64,000 nucleotides of DNA from Ochotona curzoniae (lineage: Eukaryota; Chordata; Mammalia; Lagomorpha; Ochotonidae): the NCBI RefSeq assembly GCF_017591425.1, contig NW_024466607.1:18732501-18796500 (forward strand), written 5' to 3'. The translations under genes and the position numbers were made by a program. The notes below the pieces were generated by a model. The model searched no databases. It was not told the DNA's origin and was given only the letters and a program-made list of their open reading frames with translations. Positions 1 to 12,029 of this stretch are shown here, piece by piece; position 1 is the first letter of the stretch; every line of letters begins with the position of its first letter.

Positions 1-1585
1 TGGACGGTAAAGGCAAGGGGCTCTGTACTCTGCCTGACTCTCGCCAGGGAAACTGGTGGGCTGTGAATATGGTTGAGAGTATGAGGCTGGGGAGAAGGAA
101 CAGAAGTTTCTGGGTTTTTTTCTTGCTGCTCTCTAACAAATTCTTCTATATTTCACTTTCACATATTCCGAGAACCCGTGACAGGCTGCATAATTGCTGG
201 ACCGACATAAATCTATAGCAGCGATGGGTAGATTTTGCTGACGTGTCTGCCACGACTGTGGGACTCAGTAGACCATGTCTGCATATCGTATCACCATCTC
301 AGCTTGTGATGGGACTGAGGAAGCAAAGCTATTTATTGCATATCCAAGGTCATGTTGTGAGGTGGGGGAGAGAATTTCCCCAAAGTGGGGAAAAGAGGAA
401 AGGTGAAAGAACCCGTTTCTCCCCAAGGCTGACCCCTGATGGGGAAGCTTATAGTGGGAGGTGGGCGTTTATTCCTCTGCACCACCACCACCTGTCCTGA
501 GGGTTTGCAAAGTAAATCATTACATTATTTAGGCTTTCAAAAGAGATATGGAGAAATGAAAGACGTAACCAAATTGTTTAAAGGATCTGGGGAGCTTTTT
601 TTTTTTTTTCTTAATTGATCTCCTCTGTGTATAGATACTGGACACTCACTGTGGCCCTGCATTGCTGTGGGAGGTGGGCACAGTGCTCACCAGAAGGTGG
701 GCTGGTATCGTGCCATCTTGTCAGCAGAACATATGCTCTGGCCAAAAAAAAAAAAAGCCACTTTCCAAGAACAGGAGCTTCTTGCTTTACACTGTGGCCA
801 CGTTTCAATAAATCCATCGTAAGGTGCAAATGAATTGAACCCACCACACACTGTGGCTTAGCCAGGGGGCCCTGTACTGTCCCAAGGATGCAGCTCGCTG
901 GGCCCTGTGGCTCAGAGCTGCTGCCCTGCATTTCAGGAGTGGACCATCCCTGTATCTTTCCCTGTTCTGGGATCAGATAAGCATTTAGACTTGAAATGTG
1001 GTTTCTACCATATGTGTAGGATCTTACACCACTGTGAAGTTGTGAATTCATTGTCTGCCCCCTGCAAGTTTGGGATCACTTGTAATCACAGTTCTCTCCT
1101 GAAGAAGCAACAGGGAACCTCCCTCCCAGAACTGGAAACCAACACAATTTTTCTTTTCTTTCTTTTTTTTTTCTTTGTTATTTTCCTATTTTTATTTTTT
1201 GGCATACATTTGAAGCCATTGTGTTTTTTTTTTCATTGTAATTTGAGTAGAAATTCAGGAATTCACACACTTTTCACTGTGATGGATAAAACTCGAGTTC
1301 CTTTGGGCTCCTTCATCCAAAATGAACATTTGCTGTGACTGTGCAGAATATTCCCATGCGTGTGTTGTACGTGTGAATGTGTGCGCCTGTCAAAAGCTCA
1401 TACTATGGCTCTAATGCAAACTCAATGCATGCCGTGCATGTGTCATTGTACAACCTTCTTATTTTATTCTGTAGCATATTTCTACTTAGCTCATGTTGGC
1501 AACCTGTAAACACAGTGGGCTAATTTTAATTACTAGATGTTGTGCCTTTGCATAATTCTCCTCAGAGACTTGCCTGCTGTCCTGG
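1..1585. other. unique intronic DNA, no gene
   Basis: No recognisable exon or young repeat is visible. There are T-rich runs at about 597-611 and 1146-1200. The short open frames here have no familiar protein signature and lack splice or start context. Confidence 0.6.
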
Positions 1586-1589
1586 TATA

Positions 1590-1800
1590 GTAAAAACAAT
1601 GGAAATAGTTTACACGTATTGAGTGCTTAATGTTAGCCAGATGTTGTTTTGAGTCTCTCACATAGATTGTCTCATTTAGTCATGACGACATCTGGGTTGG
1701 CAAGTGCTATTTTTGTCACCACTTGCCATTTGAGGGGATCTGAGGAGGTACAGGCATTTGTCCAAGATCACAGTCAGGAAGAGATGCGAGATTTACAGCA
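1590..1800 (-). repeat. MIR SINE
   Basis: In reverse orientation this matches the ancient mammalian MIR order: a segment like TTGAGTGCTTAATGTTAGCCAGATG, then CTCATTTAGTCATGA, then a region resembling the conserved MIR core, ending TCCAAGATCACAGTCAGGAAG. Divergence is high, as expected of a pre-eutherian insertion. Confidence 0.7.
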
Positions 1801-2767
1801 GGTAATATAGTGCCAGAGTCGAAGATTGGTTGTTTCTCTTGGTTGCTGCAATTTCTAGAACTTGAGGTGCTACCATCCATCTCCAAAATAGTGTTCACAG
1901 AATCATAGCTGATTCCCCAAGGGACCGAGTGAGTGAGTTTGTGCATTTGTTGAGTTGATGATTCAGCAGCTACCTGCGACATGCCTTCCAAAGGCCACGT
2001 TCCCCAGCAGTGCTGTGATGAGGTGCACACACAGTCCGGCTTCCTTAAGTAGGACGGTCTTGAGTTCTCAGCACACGTATGGAGTGAATGCCTGTATGGT
2101 CTCTGTACCCAGTTGACCCAGAATCCTGTCCCCTTGGCGTGGGCAGGTGTTCATCCTGTGTTCTGCTTTTGTTTTATTGCCTGCAAAATGTGTTCAAGTG
2201 TATTTTTCTCTTGGGTTCCCTGGTTTGCTTAGAGGAGAATACACCACCTGCCTTCTGTGTTAATGTTTGTAAAAGCAGGAGGAAGCCACCCAGCGCATGT
2301 CCTGAATCCCCCAATGTTTTATCCCCACTTGGGGCCCAGCCACAATATGGAAGATTTGTTATTCATCCAGCACAATTGTAATTAGCATAATGAGCTCTGG
2401 TGCCCACCCAGATGTGGTGGGTGGTGTCCTTGGCTGATTGCAGAGATTGCAGCCCAGCATACTGGGAGACTGCTCTCACTTCCTATCCTCGTGTCACTTC
2501 TATGGGCTGATTTTACTGCTCTTGTTAAAATGTGGCGTGATGGAAAGGTTCTCATATCTTTAATGTGTCTTGTGTAATGATGAAGATAATCACAGTGTCT
2601 GTGTGTGTGTGTTTCTTTGAAAATTAGGAGGAGCAGTTAAGGACAAAAGGAAATGGCCTTTGGGCTCTTACTTGCCAGTTATCCTGAGGCTCAGATGAAG
2701 GACTTGTACTCATCTTCTTTCCTCATTTGGACCTAAAATAATCTTCCCGCTTAGGACTTGGAAAGAG
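1800..2767. other. unique intronic DNA with a short TG repeat
   Basis: No gene is seen. A (TG) run of about 15 bases sits at 2598-2612. The rest is unique DNA without a clear repeat signature. Confidence 0.55.
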
Positions 2768-2775
2768 TAATGTCT

Positions 2776-3084
2776 TTTTTTTCCCCCTAAGATTAATTTA
2801 TTTTTATTAGAAAGGCAGATTTACAGAGTGAAAGTTTTTCTGTCCACTGTGACACTCCCCAAGTGGCTGCAATGCCTAGGATTAAGCCAGTTCGAAACCA
2901 GGACCCAGGAGTTTCTTCCAGGTTTCCCACATGGGTAGAGGGTCCCATGGCTTTATGCCATCCTCTCTTGCTTTCCCAGGCCATGAGCAGGAGGCTGGAT
3001 GGGAAGTGGAGTCGCCAGGACACAAACCAGTGCTTGTATGGGATCCCAGTAGTTGCAAGGCCATCATGCCAGACCTGAAAAGTT
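2776..3084 (-). repeat. lagomorph C-SINE, full length
   Basis: Reads from a reversed tail (AAGATTAATTTATTTTTATT) through the GGAAAGGCAGATTTACAGAG block to a degraded tRNA-like head near 3075. A direct repeat, TAATGTCT, at 2768-2775 and 3085-3092 is a convincing target-site duplication, which fixes the ends. Confidence 0.85.
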
Positions 3085-3092
3085 TAATGTCT

Positions 3093-4055
3093 CATCCTTT
3101 TTTGTTGTTGTTGTTGTTCTGTTTTTCTGGCTGTCAACAGTAGAGTGGAAAGAGGAGTCCATAGGTGTTGTTGACCACAATTCTTACCCTGTATTTGAGT
3201 TTGTGTTTGGCTCATTGTAATTTGTAGCTTTATCCCAGCAAGTGAGAGGTATGTGGCTGTAATGCATGTACTTATTTTGGGAATACTTGGGCCAGTTAAA
3301 TGGTGGCCTTTTAGTCAGTCCAATCTGAAACTACTAAGCTTTCTTTCATTGCTAAAGACCATATTTTAAGAGATATGTCATTTTTAAGCAACATCTTATT
3401 TTGCTGTGCATATGAAAGAAAAATGGAAAAATATATTTAAGACAGATTTTTTTTCCACCTCTTGGGTTAACACCACTTGTACTTGGAGAAGTTTTAAGTT
3501 TCCAACTGACCTAAAGTCTTTTGACATTCAACTTTAGTATGTTCTTAAAAAAAAAAAAAAAGGCAGTTTCTTGCTTTAAAGAGAGAGGAAAATTTGAAGA
3601 CTGAGAAAACACTGGAAACCTTTCTTGGATATCCAGAAGCTCTCAGGGAAAGCATTTAATGAATGAAGGACACAGGAGTTAGAATAATATGGGTCAATTT
3701 TTCTTTATATATAATCACGTTTAAGAATGGTGGGAAAAGTTCTTAGGTTTACAGAATTGGTACTTAAATCAGTGACTTTGAAATTTTTGGTTGTTGCCAA
3801 ATCAGAAAGTGGCCTGGTTTTGCTCAAGTCTTATAGAAGTGGGAAGTCCTTTGGCCATCGTCGCCATGTGTAGAATAAATACAAGAGATGCTGGAACCTG
3901 AGATCTTGGTGGCGTTTCTTAGAATTGGAATTGGGTAGAGTGCTGACTACTGTTGATAGTGATAACTAGCCCCAAATTCTCAAAGGTGTAGATTTTCTCA
4001 ATTCTCATGTTTTAAAAATTGGAGTTCATTGTTGCCTGGGAGGAACAAGAATTTG
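3093..4055. other. AT-rich unique intronic DNA
   Basis: A (TTG) run lies near 3103-3118 and an A-run near 3547-3561. No exon or clear transposon is seen in the remainder. Confidence 0.5.
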
Positions 4056-4059
4056 GCTG

Positions 4060-4165
4060 GAAGCCCAGCACAGTAGCCTAGCAGCTAAAGTTCTTGCCTT
4101 GTACACACCAAGATCCCGTATGGGCACCAGTTCTAATCCTGGCAGCCCTGCCTCCCATCTAGCTC
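4060..4165 (+). repeat. lagomorph C-SINE, head only (3' truncated)
   Basis: The tRNA-derived head is clear (CAGTAGCCTAGCAGCTAAAG, then CAGTTCTAATCCTGGCAG), but the copy stops around 4165 after the AGCTCT block. There is no body or A-rich tail. Most truncated SINEs lose the 5' end instead. Confidence 0.8.
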
Positions 4166-4189
4166 TATCTAACTTTACCTAGAGTGCGT

Positions 4190-4312
4190 CTCCATGAAAT
4201 TGGGATATCATCACCATGTTAGAGATGAGAAGCTGTGCGGAAAGAATAGCACTTTTCTTGGGCCACTCAGCTAGTGACTTGCAAGTGTGAGACTTTGTAC
4301 TCAAGCCATTAT
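4190..4312 (-). repeat. MIR fragment
   Basis: The order resembles reversed MIR: ATCATCACCATGTTAGAGATGA, then GGCCACTCAGCTAGTGACTTG. Old and diverged. Confidence 0.5.
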
Positions 4313-4400
4313 GTAAATTGGCTTAGGAAGCAAAGTGCTTGAGAGCCACCATAACCTTGAAGGCAGTGGTTCTGAAATCTTTATGGTATAAGAAGCTTCC

Positions 4401-4702
4401 GGGGCCAAGCATAATAACTTAGTGGCTAAATTCTTTCCTAATACACCTGGGATACCTTATGGGTGCCAGTTCCTGTCCCAGCTGCTCCATTTCCCATCCA
4501 GCTCCCTGCCTGTGGCCTGGGAAAGCAGAAGAGTACGGCCCAAAGCCTTGGGACCCTGTGCTTGTATGTGACTCCTGGCTTCTAGTCAGCTCAGCTGTGG
4601 TCATTTTGACCACTTGTGGAGTAAACCCAGTGAATGGAAGATCTTTCTCTCTGTATCTCCTTTCCTTAAATCTGTCTTCCTAATAAAAAAATAATTTTTT
4701 TA
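4401..4702 (+). repeat. lagomorph C-SINE, full length
   Basis: Begins GGGGCCAAGC, keeps a diverged head (TTAGTGGCTAAATTC), the GGCCTGGGAAAGCAG body and an AATAAAAAAATAATTTTTTT tail. The direct repeat AAGCTTCC at 4393-4400 and 4703-4710 marks the target-site duplication. Confidence 0.88.
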
Positions 4703-4710
4703 AAGCTTCC

Positions 4711-5497
4711 AGTGGCATGTCAGTGATCTTAGGCCTCTCTGATTATTTTTTGGACCGAGAGGACCTAGTGTGAGAATGGAGTTCCTGAGGCTTGGTTTCA
4801 CCCTTCACCTTTATGATGGATTGATTCCATGCTCTGCCCAACAGAAAAACAAAGTGGCGATCAGGGCCAGCAGACCACATTTGGGAGCCCGAATGTCAGG
4901 GATCAGTGCAGGTGCAGGTAAGAGAGGCTCTGACTGACTCTGAGCACCACACGTGAGCCTCCTGGGGCCCTGCATTCTTGCAGTTCTGTGGATGTCAGAC
5001 AAGAGAAAGCAGTGCTGAGTCTGTGTATGGAGTCTCCCTCTTGGATACCATGATGGGTTATTTCTCCAACTCTTCAGTCTTTTGCATCATTTCTCTTCTT
5101 TGTGAATTCTGTCTTCTCTCATCCCTTTATGGTTCACCTTCCTTCTGAGTTATGATAAGGAGTAAGATCAAGGAGAGAGCACCTGCCATGTGCCCAAGGC
5201 TCAACACTGTGGTCTCTACCCTGGGGGTGCAAGTCACCACTGCGTGCAAGGAAGAGAGTGCCAGAAGGACATACGTTCATACCACAGCACTTGCCACTGC
5301 CCCTGCTGGCCAGGGAGCACGTGAGGCAGGGCAGAGTGGCAGGTGCTGTGGAGTGACGGCAGCTGGATGTGTTCCCTGAGCAGTTGTAGGCATAGAATAG
5401 TATTACTTTATCTTGTGCGTTTGAATGGAAGGCACTTAAAACCCCCTAAAAGGACCTGAGTACAAGATCTCTCTTACATTGTCATTATTCAGTAATA
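4711..5497. other. unique intronic DNA, no gene
   Basis: Nothing recognisable. The short open frames are not supported as genes. Confidence 0.5.
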
Positions 5498-5729
5498 CGG
5501 GTTGGAGCTCCCTAACCCAAAGTTCTTGGGACTACAAATATTTCAGATTGCAGTTTTTCAGATCTGGGAATGTTAGCAAATAATTTTACTTGACTGAGAA
5601 GCCCTCATCCAAGAATCCAAACTCTAAAATATCTCAGTCTCCTTGAGTGTCTCTTTGTCAGTGCTCATCAGGTTTCTGATCTGGGAGCAGCTTTGGAGCT
5701 TGGATTTTGGGCTAGGGAAGTTCAACCTG
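5498..5729. mobile_element. Tigger-type DNA transposon remnant (MER2-like MITE)
   Basis: About 232 bp, bounded by terminal inverted repeats: GGTTGGAGCTCCCTAACCCA on the left and TGGGCTAGGGAAGTTCAACC on the right. Each end is flanked by a TA dinucleotide (5496-5497 and 5730-5731), as expected for Tc1/mariner insertion. The internal TTTCAGAT/AGATCTGGGAATG stretches fit the MER2 group of Tigger elements. No transposase is encoded. Confidence 0.75.
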
Positions 5730-5734
5730 TAGTA

Positions 5735-6540
5735 ATGTGGTGGTGATAGCGGTAGTAATGATGGTGAGAGCTGTCAGAGTTTTGCAGCTGCTCTGAGAGC
5801 CGAGCATGGACAGCCAAGATACCTTTTGATTCACATGGTGTGACTCCTGCCCCTTCCTGAAATGGCCTTGTTGCGCTCACATGTTCTCTTCAACTGTCAA
5901 ACCAGGAAGGTTGGAGCAGATTTATCCATATGCTAAAACTGCGTGAGAAGGAGTTCCTTACCTCTGTTTTGTTTATCAGAGATTCTGGAGACTTTTGTTT
6001 TAGTAAGCCGTTACTTCAGTAGAAAACAGAAACACTGTGTAGTGAAGTTTCGGGGGATTTCCCATCTGCCTCATCCATTCATTTTTCTTGAGTCTACCGT
6101 GCAACAGGTTTCCATTTTGGTACCACAACAGGAAGTGTCCAGTCTTCATACTCAGCCACTGTCTCTTGAGCCACCCATGGGAAGTGACTGAATCTGCTGA
6201 CTAGCTTTGCATACCTGCGTAATTGTTGACCAGAGATTAAGAGCAACACTCCTAAGTTCACAGAGCAGAAGTCTCCGGGGTTCCCTGCTTGTTTAGTCAG
6301 AGGCCTGAAATCCAGGGGTTATCCCGGATAATAACTTTTATCTGGAGTTCTGGGGAAGAATCTTGGCCCACACTCACCAAGGTGTTTGGCTGAATTCCCT
6401 TTCTGCCAGCCATAGCAGTGAGTCCTTGGTAGGGAGTGTCTCTCAGCTCCTCAAGGCTGCCCTCTTGCATTGTCACATAGGAGTGGAAAAATGGAAGGAA
6501 AAGATGACTCTGTCTTGGTGCAAGACATTTTAAAATCCAC
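5735..6540. other. unique intronic DNA, no gene
   Basis: A short GTA/GTGATAG-rich patch near 5735-5770 is weakly repetitive. Otherwise nothing is recognised. Confidence 0.5.
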
Positions 6541-6544
6541 ACAC

Positions 6545-6678
6545 AGGGGTCTTCAGAAAGTTCTTGAGAACGTATGTTCGGAAGAGACTGTGTGTGGCTT
6601 TACATTTTCCATGCATCAAATAAACCTATATTTGCATTTTCTCTTCTCTGCACATTATTTTTTAAGCACACTCCTCTC
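6545..6678 (+). mobile_element. mariner-like MITE, copy A (diverged)
   Basis: Starts GGGGTCTTCAGAAAGTTCTT, passes through a GCATCAAATAAACC internal block and ends in a T-rich inverted counterpart near 6660-6678. It belongs to the same family as the copies at 13836, 14774, 17100, 45026 and 63655. Confidence 0.55.
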
Positions 6679-6679
6679 C

Positions 6680-8215
6680 AGATAACCTGTGACCTTCAAA
6701 GTCAACAGGAGCCCACTAAGGGAGTCTCAGGCTTCAGCTCTCTGAAATGAGTTCCAGAAAGTCCTCTGCTCTTAGGAGAATTCTGTTGTTTTAGGGACTG
6801 TTCGTATGTGAAATCAGGAATAACAGGCCACCAAGAGATACTGAAGAGAGGCAGCAGGGCTGCACTCATTTGCATTTTTAGAAGTGATTATTTCTAAGTG
6901 ACAGCTGGTGGTAACAGAATGACAGTGAGCTGGAACTGAGAGGTGAAGGTTCAACCTCTGATGGCGGGACCGCAAGTCTGGGGGAGTGCTTTCTGGGCTT
7001 TGATTTCACCACCTATGAAATAAGACTGCTGGGTCAGCTTGCTTTTCTTTTTTCTCCTTACTTGCCCCACTGCCCATGTGCTCTCATTTAGCTTTGCCCT
7101 AGAAGACGTGACTGATCAGCCACCCCCTCTTCCCTGCTGAGCCTGGACGTATTCCTTTAATCCTTTGTGACAAGGACCTCCACGAAGCCACCACCATTCC
7201 CCTATAGTTGGCATTGGAGATGAAACCTGTATGTCGTCCTGGTACCAGGAGGTCCTATTTCATCCTAATATGCTACCATTCTCTGAAATGAGAAATTAAC
7301 ATCTCTTCTGGGCCAGATGGCTGGCAGTCAGAGAGGAGCCAGTTGGCCTGTGCTTGGCTTGTCATACAGTGGGTTCAGTGTCCAAGCACAAATTGAGGTG
7401 TGCAGGAAAAGTTGGTGTCTTTCCCTTTGATTGAACTTAATGTCTGGTTTGAACTCTTCCTCTGCCAGACTGTTGAAGTGAAACCCCAGGGTGTTTGTGG
7501 TGCTGCCCCTGACTCTCCTTGCAATTACGTCCAAGATCCAGGGAAGTACATGGGTCTAAGACTCAGCTGGATAGGGGCTGTGGTACTTCACTGTCACTGG
7601 TGTGAAGTTGTTTTTGGCAAGACTTCCTTGTTCTCATTTTTACTTCCTTCAGGAAGCACTAGATTGTCCTGAGCTAGAGTTTCCCTGTGCAGATTCTCTT
7701 GTAGCACTTGAGTTACTTCCTTGTTCAGGCCATTTTCTCCAGTGGTTGGTTGATTCTCCAGGTCATCTTTTATCGGGGCACTGATCAAGCAGTTAGCTCT
7801 CTCTCTCTCTTGCTTTGCCACAAAGCTTCTAGTCCTGCAAGCAGGGATGGGAGGCCTGGTACGTGATTTGGTGGCTCTTAAGTAAACATGTCTGGAGGGG
7901 ACATGTGCCCTTTTTACATGCACAGGCCAGAGTTGGACACAGGGCCACACTCCTCTAGGAGGAAGCTAGAACACGTGTGTGGTGAGTGACACTAGGAAGT
8001 TTCCATTGCTACAATTGCTGTTGACTCAGTTTGAGTCACTTCTGTGGCCTGCTTGAAAGCCTTGGGCAGTGTGGCCAGGACCCTGCCCTTCTTGGGGTCC
8101 TCTCAGACAGAAGAGGGGTTGCATCTGTTCTTTCTGTGCATCTCTGGACTTGGGGAAGCTGTTGGGCTATCTGTGGTTCTTCAGCCCACCTGTTTTGCTT
8201 TGTATGTCTTTTCTT
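6680..8215. other. unique intronic DNA, possible MIR scrap
   Basis: About 6905-7030 faintly resembles a forward MIR (TTTCACCACCTATGAAATAAG). A CT run lies at 7797-7812. No gene is supported. Confidence 0.4.
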
Positions 8216-8218
8216 TTC

Positions 8219-8588
8219 TCTTAGTCCATTTATGCTGTTGTGAACAAAACATCCGAGACCGGTCATTTATAAAGTTCACAACTTTACTTCTTGTCGTGTT
8301 TATTTCTCACTATTCCTGGAGGTTTGAGAGCCCGAGGTCAAGGCAGTGGTATTAGTGTTTGGTGAGGGTGGTTCCTGCTTCCTTGTTGACGTGGCTGCCT
8401 GCTGCGGTGAAAGGCAGAAGAGCAAGGGAGCGTTCCCTTCAACCTGGTGCTGGTTTCTTCTGTGTGCTGATCCCTTCCTTGAAAGGGAGGCTCTCATGAC
8501 TTTGTTGCTTGGCAGAGACCATCCCTCAAGCTTGGGGGAGTAAGTTTCAACATGGATTTGGAGGGGACATATGAATCTGTCACAGGGA
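8219..8588 (-). mobile_element. ERVL-MaLR solo LTR (MST/THE1-like)
   Basis: The order is that of a reversed MST-type LTR: CTTAGTCCATTTATGCTGTT at the left, AGTTTCAACATGGATTTGGA and GGGGACATATGAATCTG at the right. No internal retroviral coding sequence is attached, so this is an old solitary LTR. Confidence 0.8.
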
Positions 8589-8589
8589 T

Positions 8590-8957
8590 ATGCATGGAAA
8601 CTTCTGATACTGCTTTGGTCCAAGTACTCTCTGTTTTTGGTTCCCCTGACCCTATCTTGAGAGGTTTTGATTCTTTCCTCATTCTCTGAGCCTTTCCAGG
8701 AGGGTTGGGGAAGACTAGCCAAACCTTCTGACGGACTCTTCTTAGGACCAGCCTGAGTCTGGCTCTTTGGTTTTCCCTGAGAACTCCCTGGTACCCCAGG
8801 CCAGGTAGACTGACCATCGCCCTCAGGGAGCCTGGGGAGCAGGGTGAGTGGAAGATGCTGTTTATCCACGCTGAATCAGATCTCCCCAGGCTTTGTTTGC
8901 TCCCTGAGCCCTCTGCTGGGGAAAGTTTAAAGCCAAGTCTCTGGGCCTCCTGGGTCT
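8590..8957. other. unique intronic DNA, no gene
   Basis: Nothing recognised. The long reverse frame over 8300-8869 mostly runs through the LTR and is not a gene. Confidence 0.5.
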
Positions 8958-9170
8958 TTTTTTTTTTTTTTTAAGATTTTATTATTTTTAGTGGGAAGTG
9001 AGATATACAGAGAGGAGGAGAGACAGAGAGAAAGATTTTCTATCCTATGATTCACTCCCCAAGTGGCCGCAATGGCTGGAGCTGAGCCAATCTGAAGCCA
9101 GGATCCTGGAGCTTTTTCCGTGTCTCCCACACGGGTGCAGGGTCCCAAAGCTTTGGGCTTTGTGGCATCT
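8958..9170 (-). repeat. lagomorph C-SINE, head truncated
   Basis: Begins with a T-run and AAGATTTTATTATTTTTAGT. The middle (CACTCCCCAAGTGGCCGCAA, GGTCCCAAAGCTTTGGGC) is well preserved, then it is lost about 9165 before the tRNA-like head, which counts as 5' truncation. Confidence 0.8.
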
Positions 9171-9189
9171 TGGTTCTTTCTGGAGTCCC

Positions 9190-9773
9190 ACTCTGGGCCA
9201 GGAGGGCTGTTTTCAGCCATTCCTCCTGGAGAATAGCTTAAAACTCCTTGGCTCATTCTGTGCTTTCAGCTCTTACCCTGGCCTGCTTGTGGTGAAGAGG
9301 ACACTTAAAACAAAAAAGCAGATTTTTGTGGTTCCATATGCCCGAAACAAGGATGTGGTTTGGGGAGGAAACTTGCTGTGGAATTGGTGAGGTCTCAGGC
9401 TGGTTCTTTCCTCTCATCCAGCTGTGCTTACTGACTGGAAAGAGGGTTTGTATTCATTTTATGGTTCCTGGCTACTGGGACGTTCTCCCAGTTCAACTCG
9501 TAGGAAGCTGGGACAGTCGTCTCTCCTCATCACTCTTCCCATGTCTGCTTCACACTCCTGCACACAGACACACATGGGCACGTTTCTGCCCTCTGATCCT
9601 GGTCTGGTTTCCTTGCTTTACTTCCCGTTGTAACCCACTAACCTTACAGAGAAGCCATTTTCTGAGCATTCTGTATTCCTGAGTTTGGAGATGTTGGTGC
9701 TAGGTAGCCAGCTTTTTCTAGGTGCAGTTTACACCAGACACAAGTCTCAGGCACTGTCTGATGTCTAGGCAGT
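9190..9773. other. unique intronic DNA, no gene
   Basis: No repeat or exon is recognised. The 118- and 130-residue frames have no familiar domain. Confidence 0.5.
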
Positions 9774-10103
9774 CTTTTTTTTTTTTTTTTTTTTTTAAGA
9801 TTTATTTATCTTCATTGGAAAGGCAGTTTTACAGAGAGAAGAAACAAAGATCTTCCATCTGCTGGCTCACTCCCCCCAAATATTCATAATGACTGGCGCT
9901 GAGCCAATCTGAAGCCGAAACTGGGAGCCTTCTCCTGGTCTTCCGTGTGGGTACAGGGACCTGAGGACCATCCTCTGCTGTTTTCTCAGGTCATAAGCAG
10001 GGAGCTGAATGGGAAGTGGAGGAGCCTGGACATAAACAGGCGGCTGTATGGGATACCAATGCTGGCAGGAAGAGGATTAGTCAGTTGAGCCGTTGTGTGG
10101 GCT
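9774..10103 (-). repeat. lagomorph C-SINE, full length
   Basis: Starts with a T-run of about 23 bases and AAGATTTATTTATC, and reaches a degraded head (GAGCCGTTGTGTGGGCTC). Moderately diverged. Confidence 0.83.
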
Positions 10104-10104
10104 C

Positions 10105-10853
10105 CTGTGCTTGGCCCTGTCCACTCTTACAGGGCGGACAGCATGAACGATCCAGGAAGAAGGATGGGAGGACCTCCTGACTGGGAGGGAGTTCATGTAC
10201 AGACTGATTTCCAAGCTGAGGGTTTTTCCTCCTTTCTCGCAGCTGGCTTCAGTTGGGTCAGTTACAAGGTATGTCTCATATCCAGGGATTTTAAGCTCTT
10301 CCTGCCTAGGTGAACTCTGTTTCACAGCACCTAAAAGTTGCATTGAGCTGAGGTGTCTTTGTCTCCAGGGAAACTGGTGTTTTTAGTTTCTGTTGTCATA
10401 GAGACCTGGTAAGTGTGAGGCCAGGGTTGGAGATCCTCAAGCTGGGTTGCATTACGTTGCTAGGTGACACAGATCCAGCCCTGTGAGAAGTTTGAGAGGA
10501 GTTTATCGATAGCATTAATCTCAGAGCCCCGGTATCTCATAGCGTCTACTACATTCTGTCTTCATTTGTGTTATTTAGTCTACTGAGTGTACTTTTCTTA
10601 TGACTTGAAGTCTAAACCTACCCCACTGTTTGCCTTAAATGAGCGCCTTATATAAAACAGTATGCATGTAGAAGACCAGCTATGATAAGATAGATCCATA
10701 CTTATATAGTAATAGGATGATTTCTGTCTAATCAGAGAATGTGGACAGCAAAAGCCTGTAACATTGTCTTCTGACCATTGCCATGTTGCTACTGCCGCTA
10801 CTTCTGATTCTTCCTCTACTTCTGATTCTTCCTCTTCTACAACTCGGTTGGAC
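10105..10853. other. unique intronic DNA with a small tandem duplication
   Basis: CTACTTCTGATTCTTCCT is repeated in tandem at about 10799-10835. Nothing else is recognised. Confidence 0.5.
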
Positions 10854-11170
10854 TTTTTTTTAAAGATTTATTTATTTTTATTGGAAAGGCAGATATACAG
10901 AGAGAAAGATCTTCTGTCTACTGGTTCACTCCCCAAGTGACTGCAATGGCAGGAGCTGCGCTGATCCAAAGCCAGAAACCAGGAGCCTTTTCTGTGTTTC
11001 CTTTGTGAGTGCAGAGTCCCAAAGCTTTGGGCCGTCCTCGACTGCTTTCCCAGGCCACAAGCAGGGAGCTGGATGGGAAGTGGAGCTGCCGGGATTAGAA
11101 CCGGCGCCCATGCGGGATCCCGGAAGATGCAAGGCAAGGATTTTAGCCACTATGCCACTGTGCCAGGCCC
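10854..11170 (-). repeat. lagomorph C-SINE, full length, fairly young
   Basis: Complete from TTTAAAGATTTATTTATTTT to GCCACTGTGCCAGGCCC, with GGGATTAGAACCGGCGCCCA intact. The flanks AACTCGGTTGGAC and AACTTGGAT look like a diverged target-site duplication. Confidence 0.88.
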
Positions 11171-11339
11171 AACTTGGATGTCTTTGCTAGTGTGGTGTCC
11201 CTTTACTTAAAGACCCTCTTCCTGCATAAGCCTCCCAGACACCCCCCTGGACACTTAACCCTGCTAATTGAAGCAGTGATGGTATCTTGGTACTGCCTGC
11301 ATATTGGTGTCTAGCCTAAGAGCATGTGCCCTGGATCGA

Positions 11340-11812
11340 TGTGTTAATCGCCTTTTGCTGAGTAGCAACAGAAATGCAAATGGCTTTGAGTTGCAGAAGT
11401 GCATTACGTCACAGCTTCTGTGGGTCAGGAATCAGAGTCAGCTGAGACCCCCCTGTTCAGGATGTCTTCCAGGCTGCAGGCATGGGGTCAGCAGCCTGCA
11501 GTGTCCTGGGGAAGGACCTGCCTGAAGATGAGCTCATGTGACGCTGGGCTGTAAGCCTTACTGGCATGATAACTCCATCAGCTCTTTGTAGGGTGGCCGC
11601 TGTCTAGCACTGCTTCCAGCCCGGTAGCCTGGCGTCCACCTGTGTGAGTCAGTGAGAGCAAGAAAGAAGCACAAACGATCTTAGGTGTAGCATCACTTCA
11701 TTTATATCATATTCTCTTCATTACAAAGAGGGGGAAGGGCATTACATCAAGACATGGACCCTGGGAGTCAGGGACCACATCTGCCTTAGGAACTGCCTAC
11801 CACAGAGAAGCT
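11340..11812 (-). mobile_element. ERVL-MaLR solo LTR (MLT1-like)
   Basis: In reverse it follows MLT1 order: TAATCGCCTTTTGCTGAGTA at the left, CAGCTTCTGTGGGTCAGGAA, GGGCATTACATCAAGACATG, and AGGAACTGCCTACCACA at the right. Non-coding. Confidence 0.75.
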
Positions 11813-11819
11813 TTGTTTT

Positions 11820-12025
11820 AAAATATGTATTTGTTTGAAAAGCAGAGAGCTGGGATTGGGCCAGGTTGAAGCCAGGAGCCCAGAACTCAGTTGGGTCTCC
11901 CATGTTGAACAAATTGTTTTCAGCCTTCCAGGGTGTATGGAAGCTTAAGTTGTAGGCAGATCCTGAACTTGAACTTGGAATGTGGGTATTCCCAGCAGCC
12001 TCTTAAACTGCTATGCCAAATGTCC
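11820..12025 (-). repeat. old lagomorph C-SINE
   Basis: Recognised by AAATATGTATTTGTTTGAAA, GGCCAGGTTGAAGCCAGGAG and a degraded head ending AACTGCTATGCCAAATGTCC. Much more diverged than the neighbouring copy at 10854. Confidence 0.7.
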
Positions 12026-12029
12026 TCTA

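Noticed and set aside
8300..8869. 189-residue reverse frame
   Set aside because: Overlaps an MST-like LTR and unique sequence. No retroviral or cellular protein is recognisable.
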